Source of the DNA: Arcobacter sp.
GTDB taxonomy: Bacteria; Campylobacterota; Campylobacteria; Campylobacterales; Arcobacteraceae
Assembly: GCA_002869535.1 (NCBI GenBank)
Contig: PKUK01000001.1
Span: 248,001 to 312,000 of the forward strand
Direction: 5' to 3'
DNA length: 64,000 nt
Shown here: positions 33,196 through 42,255 of the stretch, piece by piece
How the letters are laid out: every line of letters begins with the position of its first letter
Position numbering within the stretch: the stretch's first letter is position 1
Program-made: the position numbers and the translations under genes
Notes under the pieces: model-generated
The model's input: the letters and a program-made list of their open reading frames with translations, nothing else
Told to the model about the DNA's origin: nothing
The model's database searches: none

Positions 33196-33937
33196 TTACT
33201 TTTGATGTTAATTTTTCTAGTGTATATTTTAGATTTTCATCCATGTCCATGTTTTTCATCATCCACATAATATAACTAGGATCTTCTTTTACAACATCAG
33301 TCGTATCTCTTCCTTTATATTTCCCAAATTTAAATGTTTGTATGAAAACAGGAGTTTTTGTAAGCTCAACTAACTTTTCCATAGGATTATAATCAGGATA
33401 AACAGTTCTACATTTTGCAACTAGTTGTGATAAAAATAGTTTCATAACCAAAACATCTCCAATGGCATCATGGGCTTTGATAGTTATATTGTGTTTTGCT
33501 GCTTCTTCCTCTTCATCCATATAGATATCAAGTGCATATCTTAGGTATTGTAGTCTATGGTATGGAAGTTCAGGAAATAAGTGTTGTGAACATCTTAAGG
33601 TATCTAATAACTGATATTGTGATTCAAAACCCTCTTTTTTTATCATACTTAAATCAAAGTTTATATTATGTGCTATTAAATAGTTTGATGAATTATTATA
33701 CTCTTGTAATTTTTGGTAAAACTTTGTTTGTGTTGCTTCTGGCTTACCTATAATCATATCAGGTGTTATATTATGAACTTCCATTGCTTCAAGTTTTATC
33801 TCAACATCAGAAAAACATAACTCATCATAAACTTCAATTGGAGCTTTAGCATCTACAATCATAGCTCCTACTTGTATGATTCTATCTTCTTCTTGGTTTC
33901 CTGTTGTTTCTGTGTCAAATAGTACGTATTTTGGCAT
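33185..33937 (-). CDS. DnaQ-like 3'-5' exonuclease with C-terminal DUF3820 domain
   Basis: The 250-residue product has the DEDD exonuclease motifs: Exo I FDTETTG (8-14), Exo II LIAHNINFDLSMI, Exo III with HDAIGDVLVMK. The C-terminal 50 residues (FKFGKYKGRDTTDVVKEDPSYIMWMMKN) match DUF3820. Such proteins trim single-stranded DNA or RNA; a proofreading role is not implied without a polymerase partner. It has an AAAGGAG ribosome binding site and heads the two-component operon. Confidence 0.88.
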   Translation of the reverse strand: MPKYVLFDTETTGNQEEDRIIQVGAMIVDAKAPIEVYDELCFSDVEIKLEAMEVHNITPDMIIGKPEATQTKFYQKLQEYNNSSNYLIAHNINFDLSMIKKEGFESQYQLLDTLRCSQHLFPELPYHRLQYLRYALDIYMDEEEEAAKHNITIKAHDAIGDVLVMKLFLSQLVAKCRTVYPDYNPMEKLVELTKTPVFIQTFKFGKYKGRDTTDVVKEDPSYIMWMMKNMDMDENLKYTLEKLTSKVNDY

Positions 33938-33983
33938 TTTTATCTCCTTTAAATTTGTCCCAATTTTAAGGGACCTTTTTCTT

Positions 33984-35018
33984 TTATATTATTAGCATTC
34001 CATCACCATAAGAGAAAAATCTATATTTCTCTTTTACAGCAGTTTCATATATCTCTAAAGTCTTCTCTAAACCAACAAAAGATGCTATAAGCATGATAAG
34101 AGTTGATTTTGGTAAGTGAAAGTTTGTAAGTAGATGGTCTACTTTTATTGGCTTATTTGCTGGATTTAAAAACAAATCACATTCACCTTGAATCTTATTT
34201 GTTCTAGCAAAGTACTCTATTGTTCTAGTAACTGTTGTTCCAACTGCTAGTATTTTTTTATCTTGTTTTAAATCTTCTAAGCTTTCCCTTGAAATTTCAA
34301 AGTATTCACTATGCATTGGATGTTCTAAAATATCTTCTGCATCTACTGGTTTAAAAGTACCAGCTCCCACATGAAGTGTTAAGTAGTTAATATTGTAACT
34401 ATTATCTAGCTCTTCTAAAAGTTCATCTGTAAAGTGCAGTGATGCTGTTGGTGCTGCAACCGCACCATAATTTTTAGCAAAGAGAGTTTGATAATCTTTT
34501 TCATCCTCTTTTTCATCTTCTCTGTTCATATAGTGAGGAAGTGGTAAATGCCCAATTTTATTTAATATCTCAATTAATGCTTCAAACTCTAGTTGTTTTT
34601 CATCTTGAAAGAATTTTACAACTCTCGTACCATCTTCATTTAACTCTAAAACTTCAGCTATTAAATTATCATCAAAGAAGAGTTTACTCCCCTTTTGAAC
34701 TTTGCCTTTTATCATGACTTGATATCTATTCATAAAGAGTGGTTTATTAAATAGTAGTTCTGTTTTCCCACCACTATCTTTTTGTCCGTAGATTCTTGCT
34801 TTAATTACTTTTGTATCATTTAAAAATATATTTAAATCTTCTGGCAAAAAATCAAGAAGATGTTTATATGTAGTATGAGTTATGGTATTGCTATTTCTAT
34901 CATAGACTAAAAGACGGGCACTATCAGCAGGGTACAAAGGTTTACTAGCTATGAGTTCTTTAGGTAAAAAGTAATCATAGCTAGATGTTTTGAGGGGGTC
35001 CAAATTATTCTTCATCAT
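33984..35018 (-). CDS. queA: S-adenosylmethionine:tRNA ribosyltransferase-isomerase QueA
   Basis: The 344-residue product has the QueA layout: SSYDYFLPKELIASKPLYPADSARLLVYDR, NDTKVIKARI, the central GAVAAPTASLHFTDELL, THVGAGTF-like LHVGAGTFKPV, and C-terminal NFHLPKSTLIMLIASFVG. It transfers the ribosyl part of SAM to 7-aminomethyl-7-deazaguanine in tRNA, the penultimate queuosine step. It overlaps tatC by 14 bases, as part of a tatB-tatC-queA operon. Confidence 0.96.
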   Translation of the reverse strand: MMKNNLDPLKTSSYDYFLPKELIASKPLYPADSARLLVYDRNSNTITHTTYKHLLDFLPEDLNIFLNDTKVIKARIYGQKDSGGKTELLFNKPLFMNRYQVMIKGKVQKGSKLFFDDNLIAEVLELNEDGTRVVKFFQDEKQLEFEALIEILNKIGHLPLPHYMNREDEKEDEKDYQTLFAKNYGAVAAPTASLHFTDELLEELDNSYNINYLTLHVGAGTFKPVDAEDILEHPMHSEYFEISRESLEDLKQDKKILAVGTTVTRTIEYFARTNKIQGECDLFLNPANKPIKVDHLLTNFHLPKSTLIMLIASFVGLEKTLEIYETAVKEKYRFFSYGDGMLII

Positions 35019-35736
35019 CTAATGATGTATCCGCAGGGTTAAATACTTTTGCAATATAAATAGAAACAATATAAAGAAATATAAGTGGACCAGCCATTAA
35101 AAATTGTGTTAAAACATCAGGTGGCGTTAAAAGTGATGCAAGTATAAAAATTAATACAATTGCATATTTAAAAAAGTCTTTTAACATTCTATCATCAACT
35201 AATCCAATTTTTGCTAGGAAAAAAGTGATAACAGGTAACTCAAATGCCACACCAAAACCAAATAATAGTTTTGTAAAAAATCCAACATATTTACCAATAC
35301 TTGGAAATACAGTAACTACAGTCGAACCAAAATTAATCAAAAAATCAAATCCGTAAGGAACAACTATATAGTAAGCAAAACTTGAACCAATAAGGAACAT
35401 TAATGTAGCAAAAAATACAAATGGAAAAACAAGTTTTTTCTCATGTTCATATAGTCCAGGAGCTAAGAATAACCATAGTTGCCAAAATATAACAGGTAAG
35501 GAGACTATAAATCCAGAAAAAAATGCAACTTTTAAAGCTGTGAAAAATGTCTCTTGAATTTCAATTGCAACCATTGATGAACCAGCAGGAAGAATAGCTT
35601 TTGCTGGTAACATCATACATTCTAAAATAGGTTCATAAAAGAAAAAACAAGCAAAAAATGCTACTACTAAAGCAGCTATTGAAACCATAAGCCTTTTTCT
35701 AAGGTCTGCAATATGAGGTTTTAAATCTTCTAACAT
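35005..35736 (-). CDS. tatC: Sec-independent protein translocase TatC
   Basis: The 243-residue product has six membrane helices and the TatC signature: N-terminal HIADLRKRLMVSI with the essential acidic/basic pair, FWQLWLFLAPGLYEHEKK, and SLLTPPDVLTQFLMAGPLIFLYIVSI. TatC is the receptor for twin-arginine signal peptides of folded, often cofactor-bearing proteins. It shares one base with the tatB stop region, so the two are coupled. No tatA lies in this window. Confidence 0.96.
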   Translation of the reverse strand: MLEDLKPHIADLRKRLMVSIAALVVAFFACFFFYEPILECMMLPAKAILPAGSSMVAIEIQETFFTALKVAFFSGFIVSLPVIFWQLWLFLAPGLYEHEKKLVFPFVFFATLMFLIGSSFAYYIVVPYGFDFLINFGSTVVTVFPSIGKYVGFFTKLLFGFGVAFELPVITFFLAKIGLVDDRMLKDFFKYAIVLIFILASLLTPPDVLTQFLMAGPLIFLYIVSIYIAKVFNPADTSLDDEE

Positions 35737-36185
35737 TAGGCATTATCCTCTTTAGACTCTTTTTTAACTTTAAACTTATCGCTAGCATTAGAAGTTGCCT
35801 GGGCTACTTCTTCTTTAACTTCTTTAACTTCTTCTGTTTTTTCTTTTGGTTCTTTTTTTGTTTTGAATGACACTTTTTCTGCTTTCTTTTTATCATCTTT
35901 TTTATCATCATTTAAAATATCATTAACACCTAGGTTAAATTCATCAAATCCAGTAACTGATGATTTTGCATCTTCTATTTGATTTTTAAATTTATTTGCT
36001 TCTGCTTTCATATCAGAGATATTTAGTTCATTGTCTAAAGTAGATTTTGCATCTTCAAGACCACTTTTAAATTTTTTAAAAAATCGTGCAACTGATACCA
36101 TTGCATCAGGTAACTTTTCAGGTCCTAGCGCAATAATTGCGATTATCGCAATAAGCATGATTTCCATAAATCCCATTCCAAACAT
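35736..36185 (-). CDS. tatB: Twin-arginine translocase subunit TatB
   Basis: The 149-residue product has one N-terminal TM with MFGMGFMEIMLIAIIAIIALGPEKLPD, which contains the TatB glutamate and the G-P hinge. An amphipathic helix and a long Lys/Glu-rich tail follow. TatB binds TatC and passes substrates to TatA pores. It lies directly before tatC. The tail beyond residue 90 is low-complexity and highly charged. Confidence 0.93.
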   Translation of the reverse strand: MFGMGFMEIMLIAIIAIIALGPEKLPDAMVSVARFFKKFKSGLEDAKSTLDNELNISDMKAEANKFKNQIEDAKSSVTGFDEFNLGVNDILNDDKKDDKKKAEKVSFKTKKEPKEKTEEVKEVKEEVAQATSNASDKFKVKKESKEDNA

Positions 36186-36267
36186 ATAATGTCTCCATTT
36201 GTTTATTAAAGGAAAGATTTTACCTTATTTTTGATAAAATCTATCTAATTATTTAAAAAGGTGTTAA

Positions 36268-37023
36268 ATGAAATTATTAGTTTTACTTTTTATTGGTGTA
36301 GTTTTATATTTTATAGCAAGAGGTTATAAAACAGAAAAATTTGAAAATATTAAACTTAATATAAAAGAGAATTTCCAAGGCGATTTACTTCATCATGAAG
36401 CAGGGCTTTTGGTTGCACTTATGGCAAAAGTTGCAAAAGCTGATGGGGCAGTTTGTGAATTAGAAGCAGAGATGCTAAAACATACCTTTAATGATATATC
36501 AAGTCACTTTGAAAATAGTGAAGAGATAAGAGAGAAGTTAAAAAGTATATATACAAACGAGAAAAAAAGTTTTGATAATACCTTAGAGCTTTCACAAAAG
36601 CTTCTTAAACTTACAAAAAGAGAGTACCACAAAAGAGTAAAAATATTAGAATATCTTCTAAATTTAGCATTTATTGACAAAAGTTTTAGTGAAGCTGAGC
36701 AAATGATTTGTGAAGATATAGCAAATGCCTTAGAGATAAAGACTAATGACTTTAATCAAATGGTTAATGCTTTTAAAAACTTTTATGCTTCTCAAGCTCA
36801 AAATCATGAGACAACACTTGAACAAGCATATGAGATTTTAGAATCAAATAAAGATGATGATGATAAAACTATTAAAAATAATTATAGAAAACTAGTTAAA
36901 AAACATCATCCAGATATTATCTCAGGGCAGGGTGCTACACAAAATATCATTGATGAAGCAACAAAAAAACTACAAGAGATAAACGAAGCATATGAATTGA
37001 TAAAAAAGAGTAGGAAAATATAA
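36268..37023 (+). CDS. TerB-like and C-terminal J-domain membrane protein (DjlA type)
   Basis: The 251-residue product has an N-terminal TM (1-17), a TerB-like helical region (about 45-165; LVALMAKVAKADGAVCELEAEML and a second FIDKSFSEAEQMI), and a C-terminal J domain with its HPD tripeptide in YRKLVKKHHPDIIS. This is the DjlA order, a membrane-anchored DnaK co-chaperone facing the cytosol. The next gene starts at a TTG immediately after its stop, so they are co-transcribed. Confidence 0.85.
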   Translation: MKLLVLLFIGVVLYFIARGYKTEKFENIKLNIKENFQGDLLHHEAGLLVALMAKVAKADGAVCELEAEMLKHTFNDISSHFENSEEIREKLKSIYTNEKKSFDNTLELSQKLLKLTKREYHKRVKILEYLLNLAFIDKSFSEAEQMICEDIANALEIKTNDFNQMVNAFKNFYASQAQNHETTLEQAYEILESNKDDDDKTIKNNYRKLVKKHHPDIISGQGATQNIIDEATKKLQEINEAYELIKKSRKI

Positions 37024-37254
37024 TTGTTAGAAAGTTTTGATAAAGATTATGAAGTTTGTAATTGTTTAAAAATTACAGTAAATGATATAGAAAATGCTGT
37101 ATTAAATTATGGTGTAAAAAGTCTAGGAGATTTACAAGATAAAACTCATGCTGGAACTGAATGTAGACATTGCTTGATGGTGGAGGGTGATTTTGGGAAA
37201 GTTAAAAAAAAAATTTATTGTAAAGATGTTTTAGGAGAAATAGTTAATGGCTAA
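37024..37254 (+). CDS. BFD-like [2Fe-2S] protein, first of a tandem pair
   Basis: The 76-residue product has four cysteines as C-N-C at 13-15 and C-R-H-C near 49-52, in the BFD/NifU-middle pattern (CNCLKITVNDIENAV, then THAGTECRHC). Proteins of this fold bind a [2Fe-2S] cluster; the best known, bacterioferritin-associated ferredoxin, releases iron from bacterioferritin. It starts at TTG directly after the previous stop and overlaps its paralogue by 8 bases. The real partner is unknown. Confidence 0.75.
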   Translation: MLESFDKDYEVCNCLKITVNDIENAVLNYGVKSLGDLQDKTHAGTECRHCLMVEGDFGKVKKKIYCKDVLGEIVNG

Positions 37255-37480
37255 AAAGTTTCATCATTCCCATGAAGTTTGTTCGTGTAAGAAAGTTACT
37301 TTAGGGGAAATTTTGTATGCAATAAAAGAAAATGGCGCAAAAAATCTAAAAGATATTGGCGAGAAAACAGATGCAGGTACATGTTGTGGTTGTTGTGTAA
37401 GTAGTGAAAAAGATTTTGGGGAAGAGAAAACAGAGTTATATTTAACTACCATATTAGATAAATTAGTGAAAGAGAATTGA
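37247..37480 (+). CDS. BFD-like [2Fe-2S] protein, second of a tandem pair
   Basis: The 77-residue product repeats the fold of its neighbour: CSCKKVTLGEILYAI, then TDAGTCCGCC with an additional cysteine. The shared pattern E-V-C-x-C-x-K-x-T and D-A/H-G-T shows a tandem duplication. A [2Fe-2S] cluster with a role in iron storage or Fe-S delivery is likely. Its TGA stop overlaps the ATG of the next small gene. Confidence 0.75.
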   Translation: MAKKFHHSHEVCSCKKVTLGEILYAIKENGAKNLKDIGEKTDAGTCCGCCVSSEKDFGEEKTELYLTTILDKLVKEN

Positions 37481-37695
37481 TGGAAGAAAAAGATTATATA
37501 ATTAATGAAATAAAAAGTTTAATCTCAAGCACGGGTGAACAAACTGAGATAAATCCAAAGTTCTTAGATTATTTTGATTTAGAAGAGTTATACGATATAA
37601 AAGAGAATTTACTTAGAAAAAAAGAGCTTGTACGAGAGAATAATAAAGAATTTCTTGAAGAAATTTATGAAAAAACAAAAATAAATGAGATATAA
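37480..37695 (+). CDS. Small acidic protein of unknown function
   Basis: The 71-residue, mostly helical protein (MEEKDYIINEIKSLISS, then LDYFDLEELYDIKENLLRKKE) has no signal, TM or cysteine. I take the ATG at 37480, which overlaps the previous TGA, over the TTG at 37477. It lies within the djlA-BFD-BFD-nadE run and 20 bases before nadE, so it is probably co-expressed. No family recognised. Confidence 0.6.
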   Translation: MEEKDYIINEIKSLISSTGEQTEINPKFLDYFDLEELYDIKENLLRKKELVRENNKEFLEEIYEKTKINEI

Positions 37696-37715
37696 TTTAT
37701 TAAAGGATAAAAATT

Positions 37716-38474
37716 ATGCAATGGAATAATATAAAAGAACAATTAATAACATTTTTAAAAACTGAAGTAAGCAACGCTGGTTTGCAAAGAGTAACTGTTG
37801 GTTTATCCGGTGGTTTAGACTCTGCAATTGTTGCAATACTTTGTAAAGAAGCTTTTGCAGATAAGATGAGTTGTGTTTTAATGCCATCTCATTATTCAAG
37901 CGAAGGAAGCGTTAAACATGCCCTAGAAGTGTGTGAAAAGTTTAATATCGCTTATGAAATAGTAGAGATTGCTCCTATGGTTGAAGCCCATGAAAAATTT
38001 ATGAATAATGATAAACTAAGGATTGGTAACTTTAGTGCTAGAATGAGAATGTCAGTTTTATATGATGTAAGTGCACGAGATAACTCTTTAGTTGTAGGTA
38101 CATCAAATAAAAGTGAGATACTTTTAGGATATGGAACTATTTTTGGAGATGTGGCTTGTGCTATTAATCCAATAGGTGAAATGTACAAAAGTGATGAATA
38201 TGAGTTTGGTAAATTCCTTGGAGTTCCTGATTCTATTTTAGAAAAACGACCAAGTGCAGATTTATGGGAAGGTCAAAGTGATGAAGATGAACTTGGATAC
38301 TCTTATAAACAGATGGATTCAGTACTTAAAAAGTTAGTTGATGAAGGGGTTCCAAAAGAAGAGTTAATAAGTAATGGTGTTGATGAAAAACTTATAGATA
38401 TGTTAGTTTATAGAATGAAAGCTAATGCTTTTAAAGGTAAACTTCCAACAATTGCAAAAATCAAATGGAGTTAA
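37716..38474 (+). CDS. nadE: NAD(+) synthase NadE
   Basis: The 252-residue ammonia-dependent NAD synthetase shows TVGLSGGLDSAIVAIL (SGGxDS pyrophosphate loop), VVGTSNKSEILLGYGTIFGD, and KRPSADLWEGQSDEDELG. It makes NAD from deamido-NAD, ATP and ammonia in the last step of NAD synthesis. It lacks the N-terminal glutaminase domain. It is followed after 1 base by the DegT-family gene and then lpxK. Confidence 0.96.
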   Translation: MQWNNIKEQLITFLKTEVSNAGLQRVTVGLSGGLDSAIVAILCKEAFADKMSCVLMPSHYSSEGSVKHALEVCEKFNIAYEIVEIAPMVEAHEKFMNNDKLRIGNFSARMRMSVLYDVSARDNSLVVGTSNKSEILLGYGTIFGDVACAINPIGEMYKSDEYEFGKFLGVPDSILEKRPSADLWEGQSDEDELGYSYKQMDSVLKKLVDEGVPKEELISNGVDEKLIDMLVYRMKANAFKGKLPTIAKIKWS

Positions 38475-38475
38475 T

Positions 38476-39612
38476 ATGAAAGAAATAGCTTTTTATAAGT
38501 CTTCGGTAGGTGAAGAAGAATTAAGTCAGTTAAAAACAGTTTTAGAATTAAAAAAAGATAATTCTAAAGTTATTGAATTTGAAGAGAATATGTCAAAATT
38601 CATAGGGGCAAAATATGCTATATCCACATGTAATGGTACAGCTGCTTTACATTTAGCTCTTAGTGCAATTAAACTAAAAAGAGGGGACAAAATATTAATG
38701 TCTGTAAACTCTTTTGTAAATGTACCAGAGGTTGTAAGACATTTTGATGCTGAGCCTATTTTTATTGATATAAATATTGATGATATGAATATTGATTTAA
38801 ATAAGTTTGAAAAAGCATTAGAAGCTAACAGTTCTAAAAAACTTAGAGGTGCTATTATCTCTTTTGTTGGTGGTCAGACACCTGATTTGGATAAGTTATA
38901 TGCTATTTGTAAAAAGTATGAAATTATTCTAATAGAAGATTGTACTTCTGCCCTTGGAGTTACATATAACGATGAAACAGTTGGTTCTTTAAATGCTGAT
39001 ATGACAGTATTTTCAACAAATCCATCAAATGGTAAAACAGATGTAAGTAACTGTGGTGTAATTGTTACAAATAATGAAGAACTAGCTTCTAGAGCAAAAC
39101 TATTAAGAACTCATGCTGTTACAACTACATTTGATGATTATGGAAACCTTGATTATATTTATGATGTTGTTGATATTGGTCATAAATATGATTTAAGTGA
39201 ACTTGATGCAGCTTTTTCTCTTGCACAACTTAAAAAAACAAATAGTTTTATAAAAAGAAGAAAAGAGATAGCAAAAACCTATAAAGAAAGATTAACTGGC
39301 GTAAAACATATTGAAATTCCTAAGCAAAAAGACGAGCATATTTTTACACACTATATTATTAAAATCTCTAGAAATAGAGATGCTTTTGCAAGAGAGTTAA
39401 AAGAAAGAGGTATTAGTACAGGGTTAAATTATATTCCTTTACATCTTTTACATTATTATAAAAGCAAATATAGTATAAAAATTACAGAGTTTGGTGGAGC
39501 TTTAACTTCATATCAACAAATTCTATCAATCCCTATTTATCCAGGACTTACAACTGAAGAGGTAAATTATATCTGTGATCAAATTATTGATATAGCCTCT
39601 GAGTGGGTATAA
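38476..39612 (+). CDS. DegT/DnrJ/EryC1-family PLP protein (aminotransferase-like)
   Basis: I start at the ATG at 38476, just after nadE, not the track's 38425 inside nadE. The 378-residue protein has the DegT fold: FIGAKYAISTCNGTAALHLAL, SVNSFVNVPEVV, IEDCTSALG, then a late GLNYIPLHLLHYYK and IPIYPGLT. The segment that normally holds the PLP-binding lysine (SFHxxKxxTxGEGG) reads STNPSNGKTDVSNCG, with Lys187 nearby but shifted. Members make amino sugars for surface glycans. The neighbour lpxK suggests an envelope role. Confidence 0.8.
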   Translation: MKEIAFYKSSVGEEELSQLKTVLELKKDNSKVIEFEENMSKFIGAKYAISTCNGTAALHLALSAIKLKRGDKILMSVNSFVNVPEVVRHFDAEPIFIDINIDDMNIDLNKFEKALEANSSKKLRGAIISFVGGQTPDLDKLYAICKKYEIILIEDCTSALGVTYNDETVGSLNADMTVFSTNPSNGKTDVSNCGVIVTNNEELASRAKLLRTHAVTTTFDDYGNLDYIYDVVDIGHKYDLSELDAAFSLAQLKKTNSFIKRRKEIAKTYKERLTGVKHIEIPKQKDEHIFTHYIIKISRNRDAFARELKERGISTGLNYIPLHLLHYYKSKYSIKITEFGGALTSYQQILSIPIYPGLTTEEVNYICDQIIDIASEWV

Positions 39613-40578
39613 TTGTTGCTAAAACAAAAACTTAATATTTGGATAGAAGAATATCTCTTCTTTCCAACTCCTTTTCAAAAATTTATCTCTTTTTTATTTA
39701 TTCCTTTTACTTTAATTTATATGATAATCATTTCTTTTAAAAGAATCTCTTCAAAAAAACAAGACTTTGGAATACCTATTATTTCTGTAGGAAATTTAAT
39801 CGTTGGAGGAAGTGGTAAAACTCCTATTACAATAGCTTTAGCAAAAGATAAAAAAGATGTAGCAGTTATATTAAGGGGGTATGGTAGAGAGTCCGAAGGA
39901 CTTTATGTCATAAGCCAAAATGGAAAGATTTTAGAAGATATTCAAACTAGTGGAGATGAAGCTATGCTTTTATCTAAATCTCTACCTAAAGCTACTGTAA
40001 TAGTTAGTGAAGATAGAGTAAAAGCTATCATAAAAGCAAAAGAGCTTGGCTGTAAATTAGTCTTTTTAGATGATGGATTTTCAAAATATCAAATAAATAA
40101 GTTTGATATACTACTACGACCTAAAAAAGAACCTGATAATATCTTTTGTCTACCAAGTGGTGGATATAGAGAGCCTAAAATGATGTATGCAACTGCAAAT
40201 ATGGTTTTAAAAGAAGGTGTTGATTTTAATAGAGTTGTAAAGTTTAAAAAAGATGGAAAGGTTATAGAAGAGTTACCTTCTAATATAGTAATATTAACCG
40301 CAATTTCAAAGGCAAAAAGACTTTTGGATTTTGTTCCAAAACCATGTGAACTTATCTCTTTTCCTGACCATTATAGTTTTACTAAATTAGATATAGAGGT
40401 AGTTGAAAAATCATATAAAGGGTTTACTATATTAACTACATCAAAAGATTTTGTAAAATTAGAAAAATTTAATATCAAGAATCTTGTTTTGATGGACTTA
40501 GATATAGAACTTAATAAAGATGTTGATTTTTCTAATTTAGAAAAGCATATTAAAATGTATGATATAACTCATGACTAA
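39613..40578 (+). CDS. lpxK: Tetraacyldisaccharide 4'-kinase LpxK
   Basis: The 321-residue lipid A kinase has one N-terminal membrane-associated helix, then ISVGNLIVGGSGKTPITIAL (Walker A), ILRGYGRES, SGDEAMLLSK, VFLDDGFSKYQI and a late FPDHYSFTKLDI. It phosphorylates the 4' position of the lipid A disaccharide at the inner membrane. The start is a TTG next to the previous stop. It overlaps the following gene by 8 bases. Confidence 0.93.
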   Translation: MLLKQKLNIWIEEYLFFPTPFQKFISFLFIPFTLIYMIIISFKRISSKKQDFGIPIISVGNLIVGGSGKTPITIALAKDKKDVAVILRGYGRESEGLYVISQNGKILEDIQTSGDEAMLLSKSLPKATVIVSEDRVKAIIKAKELGCKLVFLDDGFSKYQINKFDILLRPKKEPDNIFCLPSGGYREPKMMYATANMVLKEGVDFNRVVKFKKDGKVIEELPSNIVILTAISKAKRLLDFVPKPCELISFPDHYSFTKLDIEVVEKSYKGFTILTTSKDFVKLEKFNIKNLVLMDLDIELNKDVDFSNLEKHIKMYDITHD

Positions 40579-41056
40579 CATATATTATCCAAGTGAAGAG
40601 AGTTTAGGACACCTTGATGGTACGAGAACTATCAATTCACTTCTTTGGAAATTTTTATACAAAAGAGTACAAAAGAGATTAGATAATTCTATTATAAATA
40701 TAGAAAATATGAGAAAAATTGTTTTTAATAAAAAACTCTTACTTCAATGCAAAATAGATAGCAACTTGCCTTTTGTAATATTAAGACGAGAACCAAGTTG
40801 GTATTATGCTGATGATTCGCAGGAGTATTTCATTCCTTTTAGTATCTGTTTTATGGATGGAAAAAGAAAATATGATATTGTTTTAGTTGATGGTAAAATT
40901 GATTTAAGAGATGATAGTAAAAGAGGTGAAAATTTAGATAATAAACTTTCACATACACCTGTTTTATTGGTAAAAGTTTTTAAAAATATAGAAAAAAGTT
41001 TTGAAGTTTTATTGGATTATATGAAAAAAGAAGATGAAAGTTTTTTAGCCAAATAA
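40571..41056 (+). CDS. Conserved-looking protein of unknown function
   Basis: The 161-residue cytosolic protein has no signal or TM. It begins MTNIYYPSEESLGHLDGTRTINSLLW and has a beta-rich middle (FVILRREPSWYYADDSQEYFIPFSICFMDGK). I recognise no domain. Its ATG overlaps the lpxK stop, so it is probably the last gene of the djlA-to-lpxK run, and it ends inside a strong terminator. Confidence 0.6.
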   Translation: MTNIYYPSEESLGHLDGTRTINSLLWKFLYKRVQKRLDNSIINIENMRKIVFNKKLLLQCKIDSNLPFVILRREPSWYYADDSQEYFIPFSICFMDGKRKYDIVLVDGKIDLRDDSKRGENLDNKLSHTPVLLVKVFKNIEKSFEVLLDYMKKEDESFLAK

Positions 41057-41079
41057 ACAAGAGACTTTCTTGTTTATTT
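41051..41079. terminator. Bidirectional terminator between convergent genes
   Basis: The perfect 12-bp stem AAATAAACAAGA/TCTTGTTTATTT has a 5-nt loop. It contains the stop codon of the plus-strand gene and the last codons of the minus-strand glutathionylspermidine synthase homologue. The stem is A+T-rich with T-rich ends on both strands. Confidence 0.7.
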
Positions 41080-42252
41080 GATAATATGTCCTACAAATTT
41101 TGACATATTGTTTAATATCTTTCCACCTTTTCTAAATCCTAAAGCACAAGCTTCATAAGCATAAAATACTCCAGCTTGGTAAGAATCTCCTTTTTCATCA
41201 GTTGGAAGCTCTACATACTCTTGATAGATAGCTTTAAAGCCTTCATAATCACCATCAGTTTTCATATCTAATGAGTTATCACTATTTATAATAGCAACAT
41301 TTGCACCTTCTCTTCCAAAACATCTTTTTTCAACTTGTTTTTTACCAACAAGAGGTTCAAAAGAAGTTTCAAGTAAAAGTGGATGATTTGGGTATAAATC
41401 CCAAAGTACTTTCATAAAACCTTTTGATTGGAACATTAATGTATATGCAGGATTGAAAATAATAGCTTTTTTATTTAAGATTATATCTTCTAGTATCAAA
41501 GCTAATTCACTCTCATCTATAGCAATATTTTCCCAAGGAATAAGTTTAAACCAAAACTCAAAATTTATATCATCTTTATAGATACCTTCATCATTGAATT
41601 GAACCTTATCTATAAATTCAAAATCAGTATTAAAGCCAGCTTCACTTGCAATATGCTGTAAAAGTTTTGTTGTATTTATATCTTCGCCACTTGAGGCAAT
41701 AGATGAAAAAAGTATCTTCCATCCTAAATCTTTATAATACTCTTCAAACTTTTCTATGTCGTCTTCCATAGTGATGATTCTTTTAAAGTTATCTTTTAGA
41801 GCATCATATAAGTTGTTAAATTGACTAGCTTCATCTAGATTATTTGCTTTTAACATAGCCCATTGAATAATTGCTGTTTCAAAAACTGCAGTTGGGGTAT
41901 CTGCATTAAATTCAATTAGTTTAATAGGTTTACCATCAACACCACCTGCTAAATCAAATCTTGAATAAAGATGCCAATGTACATCATTTTCCCAAGATTC
42001 TTTTATAAGGTTTACTAAGTTAAATGGAATATTTATCTCATGAAATAGATTATTATCTATAACATAATCACCAGCCTCACAAAACATATCATACAATTCA
42101 TTTGTTGCTTCATAATAGGCATTTGCCTCATCTTCACTTACTTGAACTATCTCATCTGCTATGTATGAAGTTTCATCTTCATCTGTATGCCACACAAATC
42201 CTATAGATTCTAAGTACTCTTTTGTAAGAGGTTCTAATTTTTGTAATTTCAT
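41074..42252 (-). CDS. Glutathionylspermidine synthase-family protein (ATP-grasp)
   Basis: The 392-residue product matches the C-terminal synthetase domain of glutathionylspermidine synthase: GFVWHTDEDETSYIADE, HLYSRFDLAGG, KLIEFNADTPTAVFETA, FEFWFKLIPWE, and C-terminal FGREGANVAIIN (a metal/ATP site). Homologues of this size (YgiC/YjfC type) form an amide bond but their substrates are not settled. It lies 3 bases after a UPF0323 lipoprotein gene, so the two are probably co-expressed and linked to the envelope. Confidence 0.88.
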   Translation of the reverse strand: MKLQKLEPLTKEYLESIGFVWHTDEDETSYIADEIVQVSEDEANAYYEATNELYDMFCEAGDYVIDNNLFHEINIPFNLVNLIKESWENDVHWHLYSRFDLAGGVDGKPIKLIEFNADTPTAVFETAIIQWAMLKANNLDEASQFNNLYDALKDNFKRIITMEDDIEKFEEYYKDLGWKILFSSIASSGEDINTTKLLQHIASEAGFNTDFEFIDKVQFNDEGIYKDDINFEFWFKLIPWENIAIDESELALILEDIILNKKAIIFNPAYTLMFQSKGFMKVLWDLYPNHPLLLETSFEPLVGKKQVEKRCFGREGANVAIINSDNSLDMKTDGDYEGFKAIYQEYVELPTDEKGDSYQAGVFYAYEACALGFRKGGKILNNMSKFVGHIIK

Positions 42253-42255
42253 TAA

